Below are positions 48,091-58,050 of a stretch of 64,000 bases of DNA, in pieces. The notes beneath the pieces are model-generated. The model saw only the letters and a program-made list of their open reading frames with translations, was not told where the DNA came from and did no database searches. Numbering within the stretch: position 1 is the first letter of the stretch; every line of letters starts with the position of its first letter. The DNA comes from Vulcanococcus sp. (GTDB lineage: Bacteria > Cyanobacteriota > Cyanobacteriia > PCC-6307 > Cyanobiaceae), in NCBI GenBank assembly GCA_019264575.1, contig JAHUZV010000022.1, positions 1 through 64,000 on the forward strand, written 5' to 3'. The position numbers and the translations under genes are program-made.

Positions 48091-48875
48091 GCCTGCCGGA
48101 GCAACTGCTGCTGAGCGATCTGCTCCGCTGCCGCGTGCGCTGCGATCAGGGCATCGATCATGGCGCTGGTGCGATCGCCTGGATGCATCCCCCGGTGCAT
48201 CGCCTGCTGGGCTGGATCAGTAAGCCTTCCGCCTTTGGTGATCGCCGCCAGGCTTGGCGTCTCGATCAATTACGCGGCCTCAGCGAGCTGGAAGCCCTCG
48301 TGAAAGGCCCCGGGGCCGACACTGACCTGCCCACGGTGGATCGACTCCCCACCCTGATCGAAGCAGCCCTGCTTGATCGTCACGGCGAAGCGATCGGCAG
48401 CGTGGCTGACGCTGCGGTGGAGCTCAATACGGGCCGCATCTTGCATTACTTGGTGTCCCGCAGTGATCCGCGCCTGCCAGGCAGCAGCCGTTGGCGCCTC
48501 AGCCCCGAGCGCATCAGCGATCAGCAGCCCGGCCAGGTTTTCACGGAGTTGAGCGGTCTGGATGATCTACCGCTGGCCCGGGCCAGCGTGCGCCAGGAAT
48601 TCCTGCGACGCGGCCGTCGCTGGCGCGACCAGCTGCAGGAGGAGACCGAGCGCCTGCGCGATTCGTTCCAGCAGGCCGGCGATCGTTTCGAGGAGCGGCT
48701 GGAAGGTTGGCTGGAAGACGAGCCGGCTTGGGAGCCTGAGCAGCATCCGGATCCGTTGGATCCAAGGGTGCCCGGTGAAGCCTGGGACGATTGGGGTGAC
48801 GAACCCCCTGAAGCCAACTCTTCTCCCTCCCGCCGAACACGACAGCAACGTGAAGACGAGGATCCCTGGTTTTGA
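48087..48875 (+). CDS. PRC-barrel domain protein
   Basis: This 262-residue protein follows dnaN with a GTGA overlap, as in other picocyanobacteria. The first 75 residues and the region 88-150 each look like a PRC-barrel unit (strands such as GEAIGSVADAAVELNTGRILHYLVSRSD). The C-terminal 90 residues are an acidic and Arg-rich helical and disordered tail (RQEFLRRGRRWRDQLQEETERLRDSFQQAG). The function is unknown; PRC barrels often bind RNA or photosynthetic components. Confidence 0.8.
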   Translation: MSLPEQLLLSDLLRCRVRCDQGIDHGAGAIAWMHPPVHRLLGWISKPSAFGDRRQAWRLDQLRGLSELEALVKGPGADTDLPTVDRLPTLIEAALLDRHGEAIGSVADAAVELNTGRILHYLVSRSDPRLPGSSRWRLSPERISDQQPGQVFTELSGLDDLPLARASVRQEFLRRGRRWRDQLQEETERLRDSFQQAGDRFEERLEGWLEDEPAWEPEQHPDPLDPRVPGEAWDDWGDEPPEANSSPSRRTRQQREDEDPWF

Positions 48876-48932
48876 TCCTTGGACACTCCGCCGAACTAGC
48901 TTGAAGACAACAAGCCCTCCAAGAGGTGTGCC

Positions 48933-50135
48933 GTGTGTTATCAGTGCCTTCTAGCCGGCGCTGTCAGCCGCGCCCTTGGTGCTTCCCATGCCCTGGGAGA
49001 GATCAGCCTGCGCACGATCCCCACGGATTTGTTGATTGCGCCAGATTTTCAACGCTTCAGCACCCAGCAGGCGATCACTGATGGTGTGTTGGATCTTTAC
49101 CTGCATCGACCAGCCGGTCCCGTTCAGGTCAATGGTGGTGACTACGGCGCTCAGACCATTCAGGCCTTGGCTATCGACGACGCCTTCTTGGCCTTTATCG
49201 ATCAGGCGATTCGCAGGCTCGATGCGGAGCTTGATTTAGATTTTCGCCTCGTTGATACGGCTGATCAGGCCGATGTTCGCCTCTATTTAGATAGTGAAAT
49301 CGAACTTGGTGGCGGTGGTCTCACCCTCGGGATTGCGCTGAGCAATGACACCGCTCAGAAAGATTTCTGGGAGTTGATGCTCAATGCACCGGCTTTCAAT
49401 GGAGAGATCGACTATCTCTACTACGCCGCTCTGCATGAGTTGGGCCACGCCTTGGGTCTTGAGCATCCGTTTGATGGTTCGGATGGTGATGTGTTCGAGA
49501 GTTCCAACTCCTCCCGCAGCGCTTACCCCGAAGAAACGCTGATGGCCTATCGCAACCCTCAGGGGGAGACCTGGCCCACCTGGTTCAGTGCGAACGATCT
49601 CGCTGCTCTGAAAGCGATCTGGGGCGAGGAAACCGGACGCGGGGTCAATACAACCGCCCGGAGCACCGGTGATCGCTTGATCGGCACTGCCTCCGATGAT
49701 GTGCTGATTGGTGGGGCAGGCCAGGATTTGCTCCGCGGTGAGCTCGGCAACGACAAGCTCACTGGAGGTGGCTCCGCTGATGAGCTTTGGGGAGGCCTTG
49801 GCAGTAACCGCTTCTCCAGCGCGACAGATGGCGCAATGGATTGGCTTCTGATCAGCAGAGACGGCTCCTCCAAGCGATCGAAAATGCGCCGGAGCGTTGA
49901 CGACATTGCTGACCTCGGTTCTGAAGATCAGATCGGCATCCTCGGTACCCGCACCAGCCGTCTTCGTTTTGCCGCAACTTCCATCGAATCCAAGTCATAC
50001 GGTCTTTTGGATGGCATCGGCATCTACGTGGGCAACCGTCTCGAGGCGATCTACACCGGTGGAGACCTGTCCCGAACTGAGCTCCAGAACCTCACAGTGG
50101 GTCTGCCTGCCGGCTACTCCGGCGACCTCGGGTGA
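48933..50135 (+). CDS. M10-type metalloprotease with RTX-like repeats
   Basis: The 400-residue protein starts at GTG 48933 with an AAGAGG ribosome-binding site. It has the metzincin zinc motif HELGHALGLEH (residues 168-178) with the Met-turn LMAYRN (Met 204), which marks the catalytic domain of the serralysin/M10 clan. Residues 244-290 carry calcium-binding nonapeptide units of the RTX kind (TASDDVLIGGAGQDLLRGELGNDKLTGGGSADELWGG). The usual N-terminal signal peptide is absent, as in type I secreted proteins, but no ABC exporter genes are nearby. It is inserted between the dnaN-PRC pair and purL and has lower GC and more TTT/GAT codons than its neighbours. Confidence 0.87.
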   Translation: MCYQCLLAGAVSRALGASHALGEISLRTIPTDLLIAPDFQRFSTQQAITDGVLDLYLHRPAGPVQVNGGDYGAQTIQALAIDDAFLAFIDQAIRRLDAELDLDFRLVDTADQADVRLYLDSEIELGGGGLTLGIALSNDTAQKDFWELMLNAPAFNGEIDYLYYAALHELGHALGLEHPFDGSDGDVFESSNSSRSAYPEETLMAYRNPQGETWPTWFSANDLAALKAIWGEETGRGVNTTARSTGDRLIGTASDDVLIGGAGQDLLRGELGNDKLTGGGSADELWGGLGSNRFSSATDGAMDWLLISRDGSSKRSKMRRSVDDIADLGSEDQIGILGTRTSRLRFAATSIESKSYGLLDGIGIYVGNRLEAIYTGGDLSRTELQNLTVGLPAGYSGDLG

Positions 50136-50167
50136 GTCGCTCAGCGAGACTGGACTGATCTGCTCCG

Positions 50168-52546
50168 TTGGTTGTGGTCGCCGCTCCCGAGTACTCCGTT
50201 CCTGAAGCCCTCAAGAAGGAGAACCTCAGCCAGGCCGATTACGACGAGATCTGCCGCCGCCTCGGCCGTGCCCCCAACCGCGCTGAGCTGGGCATGTTTG
50301 GGGTGATGTGGTCGGAGCACTGTTGCTACCGCAACTCGCGGCCGCTGCTGCAGGGCTTCCCCACCACCGGCCCGCGCATCCTGGTGGGTCCCGGTGAGAA
50401 CGCCGGTGTTGTGGATCTGGGCGAAGGGCAGCGCCTCGCTTTCAAGATCGAAAGCCACAACCACCCCTCGGCCGTGGAGCCGTTCCAGGGGGCAGCCACG
50501 GGCGTGGGCGGCATCCTGCGCGACATCTTCACCATGGGCGCCAGGCCGATTGCCCTGCTTAACGCCCTGCGTTTCGGGCCGCTGGAGGACGAGCGCAACG
50601 TGGGTCTGATGGAAGGCGTGGTGGCCGGCATCGCCCACTACGGCAACTGCGTGGGTGTGCCCACCGTGGGTGGTGAGGTGGCTTTCGACCCCAGCTACTC
50701 CGGCAATCCCTTGGTGAACGCCATGGCCCTTGGGCTCATGGAAACCGACGACATCGTCTGCTCCGGCGCCGAGGGGGTGGGGTACCCCGTGGTTTACGTG
50801 GGCAGCACCACGGGCCGCGATGGCATGGGCGGCGCCAGCTTTGCCTCGGCTGAACTCACCGAGGCCTCCCTCGATGATCGCCCCGCCGTGCAGGTGGGCG
50901 ATCCCTTCCTGGAGAAGGGGTTGATCGAGGCCTGCCTCGAGGCCTTCCAGACCGGTGATGTGGTGGCCGCTCAGGACATGGGCGCCGCCGGCCTCACCTG
51001 CAGCTGCTCGGAGATGGCCGCCAAAGGGGGCCTGGGCATCGAGCTGGACCTCGATCGCGTGCCCGCCCGTGAGGCCGGCATGACCCCCTACGAGTTTCTG
51101 CTCAGCGAATCCCAGGAGCGGATGCTGTTCGTGGTGAAGCCTGGCCGTGAGCAGGCCTTGATGCAGAGCTTCACCCGCTGGGGCTTGCAGGCCGCTGTGG
51201 TTGGCCGCGTGCTGGAAGACAACATCGTGCGCGTGCTCCAGAACGGCGAGGTGGCGGCTGAGGTGCCCGCCAGCGCCCTGGCAGACGACACGCCGATCAA
51301 CCGCCACGAGCTCATCAGCGAACCACCGGCCGAGATCCAGGCCCATTGGCGCTGGAGCGAAGCCGAGCTCCCGGCCGCGAGCACCAGCGGCATCACCCCG
51401 GCCGGCGGCACCGCCCTCAGCTGGAACGACGCCCTGCTGCAGCTGCTGGATGACCCCACCATCGCCTCCAAGCGCTGGGTGTATCGCCAGTACGACCACC
51501 AGGTGCAGGCCAACACCGTGATCCCCCCCGGCGGCGCTGACGCTGCGGTGGTGCGCTTGCGCCCCCAGGCCAGCAGCGCTGCCGCCAACCGCGGCGTGGC
51601 GGCCGTGGTGGATTGCCCCAACCGTTGGGTGGCACTCGATCCTGAGCGCGGCGGTATGGCCGCAGTGGCCGAGGCGGCCCGCAACCTCAGCTGCGTCGGC
51701 GCCGAGCCCCTGGCCGTCACCGACAACCTCAATTTCCCATCCCCGGAAACCCCCACCGGCTACTGGCAGCTGGCCCTGGCCTGCCGCGGTCTCTCGGCCG
51801 CCTGCTCGGCCCTCGATACCCCCGTCACAGGCGGCAACGTCTCCCTGTACAACGAAACCCGCCTGCCGGATGGGCGTATGCAGCCCATCCACCCCACGCC
51901 AGTGGTGGGCATGGTGGGTCTGGTGCACGACCTCGCTCAAGTGCGCGGCCAGGCCTGGCGCGAAGCGGGCGATGCGATCTGGTTGCTCGGCGTGCCTTTA
52001 GAGGCGGGGGAGACTCCCGCCGATCCCCGCTTGAGCCTGGCCGGCAGCAGCTATCTGGAGCGAGTGCATGGAGCCGTAACAGGGCGCCCGCCCGAGATTG
52101 ATCTAGAGCTGGAGCGTTCGGTGCAGGGCTTCCTGCGCCAGGCGATCGCCGCCGGCCTGGTGCGCTCCGCCCATGACCTCAGCGATGGCGGCCTGGCGGT
52201 GGCTGCTGCGGAAGCCTCGATTGCTAGCGGTCTCGGTGCCCATCTCGAGATCCCTGCCAGCGCTGCCCGCGTGGATCGCCTGCTCTTCGCTGAAGGCGGC
52301 GCCCGCATCCTGGTGAGCGTGGCCCCGGCGCAGACCGTCGCTTGGCAGGAGGCTCTCGATGCAGCGAACGCCGCCAAGGCAGGTTCCGTTCCTGCTCACT
52401 GCTTGGGTGTGGTGGCGGCTGAGGCTGAGCTGCAGATCCAGCAGGCCGGCCAGCCGCTGCTGCGCTTGCCGGTGTCCCAGATGGCGTCTCAGTTTGAGCA
52501 GGCTATCCCCCGCCGCATGGGCGTTGATCTGCCCCCCACAGCGTGA
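50168..52546 (+). CDS. purL: Phosphoribosylformylglycinamidine synthase subunit PurL
   Basis: PurL catalyses the ATP-dependent amidation of FGAR in purine synthesis, with PurQ supplying ammonia from glutamine. The 792-residue protein is the small type (without glutaminase), with two PurM-like halves. Signatures include the ESHNHPSA active-site loop and [15 protein letters not shown], followed by [14 protein letters not shown] and [10 protein letters not shown]. The start is TTG 50168 or GTG 50174. It overlaps purF by four bases. Confidence 0.96.
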   Translation: MVVVAAPEYSVPEALKKENLSQADYDEICRRLGRAPNRAELGMFGVMWSEHCCYRNSRPLLQGFPTTGPRILVGPGENAGVVDLGEGQRLAFKIESHNHPSAVEPFQGAATGVGGILRDIFTMGARPIALLNALRFGPLEDERNVGLMEGVVAGIAHYGNCVGVPTVGGEVAFDPSYSGNPLVNAMALGLMETDDIVCSGAEGVGYPVVYVGSTTGRDGMGGASFASAELTEASLDDRPAVQVGDPFLEKGLIEACLEAFQTGDVVAAQDMGAAGLTCSCSEMAAKGGLGIELDLDRVPAREAGMTPYEFLLSESQERMLFVVKPGREQALMQSFTRWGLQAAVVGRVLEDNIVRVLQNGEVAAEVPASALADDTPINRHELISEPPAEIQAHWRWSEAELPAASTSGITPAGGTALSWNDALLQLLDDPTIASKRWVYRQYDHQVQANTVIPPGGADAAVVRLRPQASSAAANRGVAAVVDCPNRWVALDPERGGMAAVAEAARNLSCVGAEPLAVTDNLNFPSPETPTGYWQLALACRGLSAACSALDTPVTGGNVSLYNETRLPDGRMQPIHPTPVVGMVGLVHDLAQVRGQAWREAGDAIWLLGVPLEAGETPADPRLSLAGSSYLERVHGAVTGRPPEIDLELERSVQGFLRQAIAAGLVRSAHDLSDGGLAVAAAEASIASGLGAHLEIPASAARVDRLLFAEGGARILVSVAPAQTVAWQEALDAANAAKAGSVPAHCLGVVAAEAELQIQQAGQPLLRLPVSQMASQFEQAIPRRMGVDLPPTA

Positions 52547-54186
52547 GCCGGGGCTCCGGCACGAACACACCCCTGATGCACAATGCTGAAACAAACCCAA
52601 TGGTGGGAACTGCGGTGACCGACGTGCACTCCGGCTCACTGCCCACCACCGAGTTCAGTACCCACGCGGCTCTCCAAGAACAAGCCTGCGAACGGCCCGA
52701 CAAGCCGGAAGAAGCCTGCGGCGTGTTTGCGGTGCTCGCCGCCGATCAGCCGGTGGCCAACCTCACCTATTTCGGTCTCTACGCCCTGCAGCACCGGGGG
52801 CAGGAGTCGGCCGGCATTGCGGTGTTTGATGCGGCATCAGCTGACGAACAGCCCGGGGCTTCCCGCGCGACCGCAGGCCCCAAGGTGCGCATGCACAAGG
52901 ACATGGGCCTGGTGAGCCAGGTGTTCGATCAGGGCGTGCTTGAGCGCCTGCCTGGTCAGCTGGCCATCGGCCACAACCGCTATTCCACCACCGGTAGCAG
53001 CAAGGCCTGCAACGCCCAGCCGGTGCTGCTCAACACCCGCCTCGGTCCGCTCGCCTTCGCCCACAACGGCAACCTGGTGAATGCCGGCGAACTGCGCGAA
53101 GCGATCTCCGCCGACATCCCGGAAGTGGAGTTCACCTCCACCACCGATTCCGAACTGATTGCCTTTGCGATTCAGCATGCGGTGAATCAGGGCCTGGGCT
53201 GGGATGCGGCGATCCGCGAGGCCGCCGGTCGCTGCCGCGGTGCCTTCAGCTTGGTGATCGGCACCCCTGAAGGCCTGTATGCCCTGCGCGATGGCCACGG
53301 CATCCGTCCGCTGGTGTTCGGCCACATGGGCGAGATCAGCGAGGCCCAGTGGGTGGTGAGCAGCGAAACCTGCGGGCTTGACATCATCGGCGCCAGCTTC
53401 GATGGCGATGTGGAACCCGGCGAGATCATGCATTTCCGCCTGGGTGATCCCCAACCCACGCGCAGCCGCTGGACCACCGAACCCGCCAAGCTCTGCGTGT
53501 TCGAGATGATCTACTTCGCCCGGCCTGACAGCCGCTTCTTCGGCGAATCGCTCTACAGCTACCGGGTGCGCATTGGCGAAGTGCTGGCCCGCGAAACGCC
53601 CGTGGAGGCCGACATCGTGATTGGCGTGCCCGATTCCGGCATCCCGGCAGCGATCGGCTATTCGCAGTACAGCGGCATCCCCTTCGGTGACGGCCTGATC
53701 AAGAACCGCTACGTGGGCCGCACCTTCATCCAGCCCACCCAGGCGATGCGCGAGGCCGGCATCCGCGTGAAGCTCAACCCCCTGCCCGATGTGCTCGCCG
53801 GCAAGCGCGTGGTGGTGATCGACGACTCGATCGTGCGCGGCACCACCAGTCGCAAGCTCGTGGCCGCCATCCGCGATGCCGGTGCCACCGAGGTGCACAT
53901 GCGCATCAGCTCACCGCCGGTGACGCACCCCTGCTTCTACGGCATCGACACCGATACCCAGGACCAGCTGATCGCCGCCCGTCTCACTCTTGAAGAGATT
54001 GCGGCACACCTGGGCGTGGATTCCCTCGCCTATCTCACCAAGGAGGGCATGGTGGAAGCGGCCCAAGCCAACGCTTCTAACTTCTGCACCGCCTGCTTCG
54101 ATGGCGCCTATCCGATCGAGATGGACCCGGAAGTCAGTGGCAGCAAGCTGATGCTGGAGCCCAAGGGGATCGCGGCCACGGTTTGA
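52543..54186 (+). CDS. purF: Amidophosphoribosyltransferase
   Basis: PurF makes 5-phosphoribosylamine, the first step of purine synthesis. The frame from GTG 52543 codes for 547 residues; ATG 52576 is an alternative. The mature enzyme would start at Cys 59 (CGVFAVL), the nucleophile, after removal of a longer propeptide than the 11 residues known in Bacillus. The glutaminase domain ([15 protein letters not shown]) and the PRPP loop ([13 protein letters not shown]) are clear. Cys residues in KLCVFEM, HPCFYGI and FCTACFDG match the 4Fe-4S ligands of the oxygen-sensitive class. It ends 27 bp from the convergent lysC. Confidence 0.96.
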   Translation: MSRGSGTNTPLMHNAETNPMVGTAVTDVHSGSLPTTEFSTHAALQEQACERPDKPEEACGVFAVLAADQPVANLTYFGLYALQHRGQESAGIAVFDAASADEQPGASRATAGPKVRMHKDMGLVSQVFDQGVLERLPGQLAIGHNRYSTTGSSKACNAQPVLLNTRLGPLAFAHNGNLVNAGELREAISADIPEVEFTSTTDSELIAFAIQHAVNQGLGWDAAIREAAGRCRGAFSLVIGTPEGLYALRDGHGIRPLVFGHMGEISEAQWVVSSETCGLDIIGASFDGDVEPGEIMHFRLGDPQPTRSRWTTEPAKLCVFEMIYFARPDSRFFGESLYSYRVRIGEVLARETPVEADIVIGVPDSGIPAAIGYSQYSGIPFGDGLIKNRYVGRTFIQPTQAMREAGIRVKLNPLPDVLAGKRVVVIDDSIVRGTTSRKLVAAIRDAGATEVHMRISSPPVTHPCFYGIDTDTQDQLIAARLTLEEIAAHLGVDSLAYLTKEGMVEAAQANASNFCTACFDGAYPIEMDPEVSGSKLMLEPKGIAATV

Positions 54187-54213
54187 TTCTCGGTTGATCA
54201 ATCGGGTTATTCA

Positions 54214-56067
54214 TCACACCGGCGCTTCTGTGCCCTGGGCCTGGTGTTGCACTGATCCGCCCAGCCCGAAGGCGGCGTGCACCACCTGCAGCGCTTTCAC
54301 GCCTTCCGCTTCTGGCACCACGCAGCTGGTGCGGATCTCGCTGGTGGCGATCATTTCGATGTTCACCCCGGCGTCCGCCAGGGAGCGGAACATCCGAGCC
54401 GCGGTTCCTGCGGTGCAGGGCATCCCGGCTCCCACGGCGCTGATGCGGGCGATGGCCATGCCTTCTTCGAAGCTGGCGCCGGGCCACTGATTGAGCAGCG
54501 GTTGCAGTGCCGTGCGTGCCCGTTCCAGATCGTCGCGCTTCAGACAGAAGCCCATATCGCGGCTCTGTTGATCACCGCTGCCGTGGCTGCGCTCTGACTG
54601 CACGATGGCATCGAGGCTGATGCCCGCATCGGCAAGCACCCGGCATACGGCTGCCGCGGTACCGGGTTTGTCGGGGATGTGGCGTACAGCCACCTGGGCC
54701 TGGTCGCGATCCAGGGCCACGCCGCGCACCTCCGGTTCTCCGGCACCGGAGGGCGGCGGGTTGAGATGCAGTTGCCGCTCGCTGAGCTCGAAGCACTGGG
54801 CAGCGGCTTGCAGCGCTTTGTTGCCTTGATGACCGTCCACCAGGCAGCTCACTTTCACTTCGCTGGTGGCGATTAAGCGCAGGTTGATGCCGCCCTTGGC
54901 CAGGGTGTCGAACAGGCGGGCCGCTACGCCAGGGCGGCCCATGATCCCGGCGCCCGAGATGCTCAGTTTGGCCATGCCGCCTTCAGCGCTGATGGTGGCG
55001 CTCTCAGCGCCTGCTCCCATTGCCGCTAGCACCTCACGGCACACCAGCTGGGCCCTATCCAGCTGCGATTCGGCCACGGTGAAAGCGATGTCGTTGGTGA
55101 AGCCGCAGTGGTCTCCGCTGCAGTGGGCATCGGCTTCGTGGGTGGATTGCACGATCAGATCCACGTTCAGTCCCGCGGCTGAGAGTGCTTCGAACAGCTG
55201 GGCCGCCACGCCGGGGCGATCAGGCACATGGGCCAGGGCCAGCACGGCTTGCTCGGTGTCGAGCTCGGCGCCATCCACGGGTTTGCCCAGTTCCAGGCCT
55301 TCGCCGCTGCCGCGGCGGCTGGTGGCATCGCTGGTGAGCAGGGTGCCGGGCTGATCGCTCCAGCTGGAGCGCACCACCAGCGGTACGCCGTAGTTGCGGG
55401 CGATCTCCACGGCCCTCGGATGCAGCACGGCGGCGCCGAGGCTGGCTAGCTCCAGCATCTCGTTGCAGGTGATCGTGTCCATCAGCTGGGCATCGGCCAC
55501 CTTGCGGGGGTCAGTGGTGAGTACTCCTGGCACATCGGTATAGATCTCGCAGGCATCGGCGCCCAGGGCTGCTGCCAGGGCCACAGCGGAGGTGTCGGAG
55601 CCGCCGCGGCCGAGGGTGGTGATTTCGGGTAGGCCGCTCAGGCCGCTGCTGGTGCCCTGGAAGCCGGCCACCACCACGACGTTCCCATCGGCTAGCAGGC
55701 GCTGCAGCCGGTCGGTGCGCACTTCCAGGATCCGCGCGCGGCCATGGGCGGATTCTGTGAGGATGCCCACCTGCGGGCCTGTCATCGACACGGCCGGCAC
55801 CCCCAGGGCGTTCAGCGCCATCGCCAGCAGCGCGATCGACACCTGCTCTCCGGTGGCCAGCAGCATGTCCATCTCCCGCTGGGGCGGGTTGCTGCTGATG
55901 GCACGGGCAAGGCCCGTGAGTTCATCGGTGGTGTGGCCCATGGCCGACACCACGATCACCAGATCGTTGCCGGCCTGACGGCTGGCGGCGATGCGCTGAG
56001 CTACCGCTTGGATCCGCTCCACATCGGCCACGGAGGTGCCGCCGAATTTCTGGACCAGTAGGGCCAT
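54214..56067 (-). CDS. lysC: Aspartate kinase with four ACT domains
   Basis: LysC phosphorylates aspartate for lysine, threonine and methionine synthesis. The 617-residue protein has the kinase domain (KFGGTSVADVERI, VVSAMGHTTDEL, GFQGTSSG) in the first 250 residues. It is followed by two pairs of ACT domains in place of the usual single pair, with segments of the form VLALAHVPDRPGVAAQLFEALSAAGLNVDLI and VAVRHIPDKPGTAAAVCRVLADAGISLDAI. The duplicated regulatory region is typical of cyanobacteria. It follows holA on the same strand with a 61-bp gap. Confidence 0.95.
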   Translation of the reverse strand: MALLVQKFGGTSVADVERIQAVAQRIAASRQAGNDLVIVVSAMGHTTDELTGLARAISSNPPQREMDMLLATGEQVSIALLAMALNALGVPAVSMTGPQVGILTESAHGRARILEVRTDRLQRLLADGNVVVVAGFQGTSSGLSGLPEITTLGRGGSDTSAVALAAALGADACEIYTDVPGVLTTDPRKVADAQLMDTITCNEMLELASLGAAVLHPRAVEIARNYGVPLVVRSSWSDQPGTLLTSDATSRRGSGEGLELGKPVDGAELDTEQAVLALAHVPDRPGVAAQLFEALSAAGLNVDLIVQSTHEADAHCSGDHCGFTNDIAFTVAESQLDRAQLVCREVLAAMGAGAESATISAEGGMAKLSISGAGIMGRPGVAARLFDTLAKGGINLRLIATSEVKVSCLVDGHQGNKALQAAAQCFELSERQLHLNPPPSGAGEPEVRGVALDRDQAQVAVRHIPDKPGTAAAVCRVLADAGISLDAIVQSERSHGSGDQQSRDMGFCLKRDDLERARTALQPLLNQWPGASFEEGMAIARISAVGAGMPCTAGTAARMFRSLADAGVNIEMIATSEIRTSCVVPEAEGVKALQVVHAAFGLGGSVQHQAQGTEAPV

Positions 56068-56128
56068 GGGGAGCAGCGCCGGGCCGGCGCGAATACAGCG
56101 TTAACGGCTGATTGTCGTACGTGGGGTT

Positions 56129-57130
56129 TCAAGCGGCTAACAGGAAGCCATCGCGGAAGGCATCGCCGGGCTCGCTGCCACGTTTGAGCGCCGCCTCCAC
56201 CTCGAGCAGCTGGCGCAGCAGCGCCAGAAAGCGGGCTGGTTTGCGGCCGCGGATCTGCTTGCGCATCACATAGATCCGTTTTGGGTTACCGATGCCGGCG
56301 GCCTTGGCGATGGCGTTCACGTCGCTCTCGCCCTGTTGATCCAGCAGGCTCACCCACAGCCAGCCGCGGATCTGCCCACAGAGGGTGGCCACGATCCGCA
56401 GAGCCGGCTCATTGGCCACCAGCAGCGCATCCACCAGGGCCACAGCCTCGGCTGGCTGGCCAGCCAGCAGCGCATCGCCCACTTGCAGGGCGTTGGTGGC
56501 GTGGCTGCCCACCAGGGCCTCCACAGCCGCGGCCGTGATCGGTGGTTGCGGCGTCTTCGTACCCGGCTGCGCTCCCACGTAGAGCGCCAGCTTTTCCAGT
56601 TCGCTGGCCAGGCGGGCGCTGTCGCTGCCAATGGCGTCGCTCAGGGATTCGGCGGCTGCCGGCTCCAGCTGCAGCCCTAGCTCTCGGGCGGTGCGCTGCA
56701 CCAACTCGATCTGGCCGGCGCCGTCCCACACCGCCGGCAGCTGGAAGCTCTGCTCGCGCGCCTCGCCGGTTTTCACCAGCTTTTGGAGCGCTTTGGTGGT
56801 GCGCAGCCGTGCATCCGGCTTGCCACTGCTCACCAGCACCAAATGGCAGTTGGCGGGAACCAGCGGCAGGGCTGCCTCCAGTTGCTCCGCCAGCTCGGCC
56901 GGACTTTGATTGCAGAACGGGCTGCGCTGCAGCACCACCACGCGATCGCCGCCGCCAAAGGGTGGAGTACGGGCTTCTTCCAAAGCTTGGGAGGCTTGAG
57001 CGGCATCGTTGCCGTCCAGGCGGGCGAGGTTGATGCTCTGCCAGGCGGGGTCGGTGCGTTCAGCCACCAGCGCTTCCACCGCCCGGGAGCGGGCGGCTTC
57101 GTCGTCGCCCCAGAGCAGGTGGATCGGCAT
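56129..57130 (-). CDS. holA: DNA polymerase III delta subunit
   Basis: HolA opens the sliding clamp as part of the clamp loader. The 333-residue protein starts PIHLLWGDDEAARSRAVEAL. It shows the expected AAA+-like N-terminal domain without a functional Walker A and a C-terminal helical collar (AIAKAAGIGNPKRIYVMRKQIRGRKPARFLALLRQLLEVEAALKRG). The start at ATG 57130 is preferred over an extension to 57325, because that part is antisense to the upstream gene. Its start overlaps the stop of the Phd-PIN gene by one base. Confidence 0.9.
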   Translation of the reverse strand: MPIHLLWGDDEAARSRAVEALVAERTDPAWQSINLARLDGNDAAQASQALEEARTPPFGGGDRVVVLQRSPFCNQSPAELAEQLEAALPLVPANCHLVLVSSGKPDARLRTTKALQKLVKTGEAREQSFQLPAVWDGAGQIELVQRTARELGLQLEPAAAESLSDAIGSDSARLASELEKLALYVGAQPGTKTPQPPITAAAVEALVGSHATNALQVGDALLAGQPAEAVALVDALLVANEPALRIVATLCGQIRGWLWVSLLDQQGESDVNAIAKAAGIGNPKRIYVMRKQIRGRKPARFLALLRQLLEVEAALKRGSEPGDAFRDGFLLAA

Positions 57131-57891
57131 CAGAGGCGCAGGGCGCTGAGCACCGGATGTTGGCCAGTCTGGGCGAGGGCGGGGTGATCGGTCACCAGCA
57201 CGGTGGCTTCGGCTGCGATGGCGGTGGCCAGTTCGATCGCGCGGATTGCATCGAGCTGCGGTTCCTGCCGCTGCAGCCGCGCCGCGGCCAGCACCAGGGT
57301 TCCATCGGCCGGCAGCTGCAGCCACTGCTGCGGGTTAGCGAAGGCGGTGGCATAGCGCTGGGCCAGCAGCTCATCCCCCTGAGCCAGCGGCCCTTCCAGC
57401 ACACGCGCCAGGCTCACGCTGCTGATCACCCCCTGCCAGGTGCCCTGGGCGATGCCCTGCATCAGCGGTTGCAGGTACTTGCCAGTTCCTTTGGCGTCAG
57501 CCAGGAAGGCCACCAAAGCGGTGCCATCGAGGGCGATGCGGCTGCCCTGCACGAGGCTCCTGGGGTGGAACGGGGCTTGTTCATTCTGATCCGGGCCGAT
57601 CTCCCGAACGAAGGCTGGCGAAGTGGGGGCTGGTCTGGCGGGATGGCGTTGATTGGGATCCCAATAGCGGCGCCCGCTGCCCTGCAGCGCCATCAGGCTC
57701 TGGATCTGCCGCTGGCGCTTGAGCGGATCTGTTGGGATTTGGCCCCCCAGTGGCACCAGAGCGGCCATGGGCTTCTTGTGGCGCTGGATCACAAACTCCT
57801 CGCCGCCCGCCGCCCGCTCCAGCAGTTCCGGTAGTCGGCGCCGGGCTTCCTCAACGCCTAGGGGAGCGGACACCGGGCTGAGCTTGGTCAT
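57130..57891 (-). CDS. Natural fusion of Phd/YefM-type antitoxin and PIN toxin
   Basis: The 253-residue protein (ATG 57891; a start at 57912 would add 7 residues) has at its N-terminus a Phd/YefM-like DNA-binding region (LGVEEARRRLPELLERAAGGEEFVIQRHKKPMAALVPL). Beyond a basic linker of about 65 residues comes a PIN-like RNase fold from IALDGTALVAFLADAKGTGKYL to ATVLVTDHPALAQTG, with candidate catalytic Asp residues in LDGTALV, LDAIRAIELATA and VTDHP. Toxin and antitoxin are usually separate genes; a single ORF is unusual. The stop overlaps the holA start (TGATG). A copy of the dispersed repeat lies just upstream of its start. Confidence 0.75.
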   Translation of the reverse strand: MTKLSPVSAPLGVEEARRRLPELLERAAGGEEFVIQRHKKPMAALVPLGGQIPTDPLKRQRQIQSLMALQGSGRRYWDPNQRHPARPAPTSPAFVREIGPDQNEQAPFHPRSLVQGSRIALDGTALVAFLADAKGTGKYLQPLMQGIAQGTWQGVISSVSLARVLEGPLAQGDELLAQRYATAFANPQQWLQLPADGTLVLAAARLQRQEPQLDAIRAIELATAIAAEATVLVTDHPALAQTGQHPVLSALRL

Positions 57892-57906
57892 GTTGTCGCT
57901 ACAGCT

Positions 57907-57943
57907 GTCCATGCTTCTGTACAGATTGTACGAAAACCTGGAC
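57907..57943. repeat. 37-bp dispersed palindrome, copy E (upstream of Phd-PIN gene)
   Basis: GTCCATGCTTCTGTACAG and TTGTACGAAAACCTGGAC around a central A form an imperfect palindrome aligned without gaps to copies A and F. It lies between the divergent Phd-PIN and cobH genes, where their promoters must be. Confidence 0.75.
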
Positions 57944-58050
57944 ATCGGTGTGCGATTTGGTTGGTCTGGATCCAGAACACCTGGGTGCCCTTTGGATCCC
58001 ACGAGCAGTCGCCGCACCGTGACCGATCAAGCTTCAGTACAGACCACTGC

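Noticed and set aside
56068..56128. GCGCCG/CGGCGC hairpin between lysC and holA as a terminator
   Set aside because: There is no U-run on the minus strand and the two genes look cotranscribed; it may only be a GC-rich leader hairpin.
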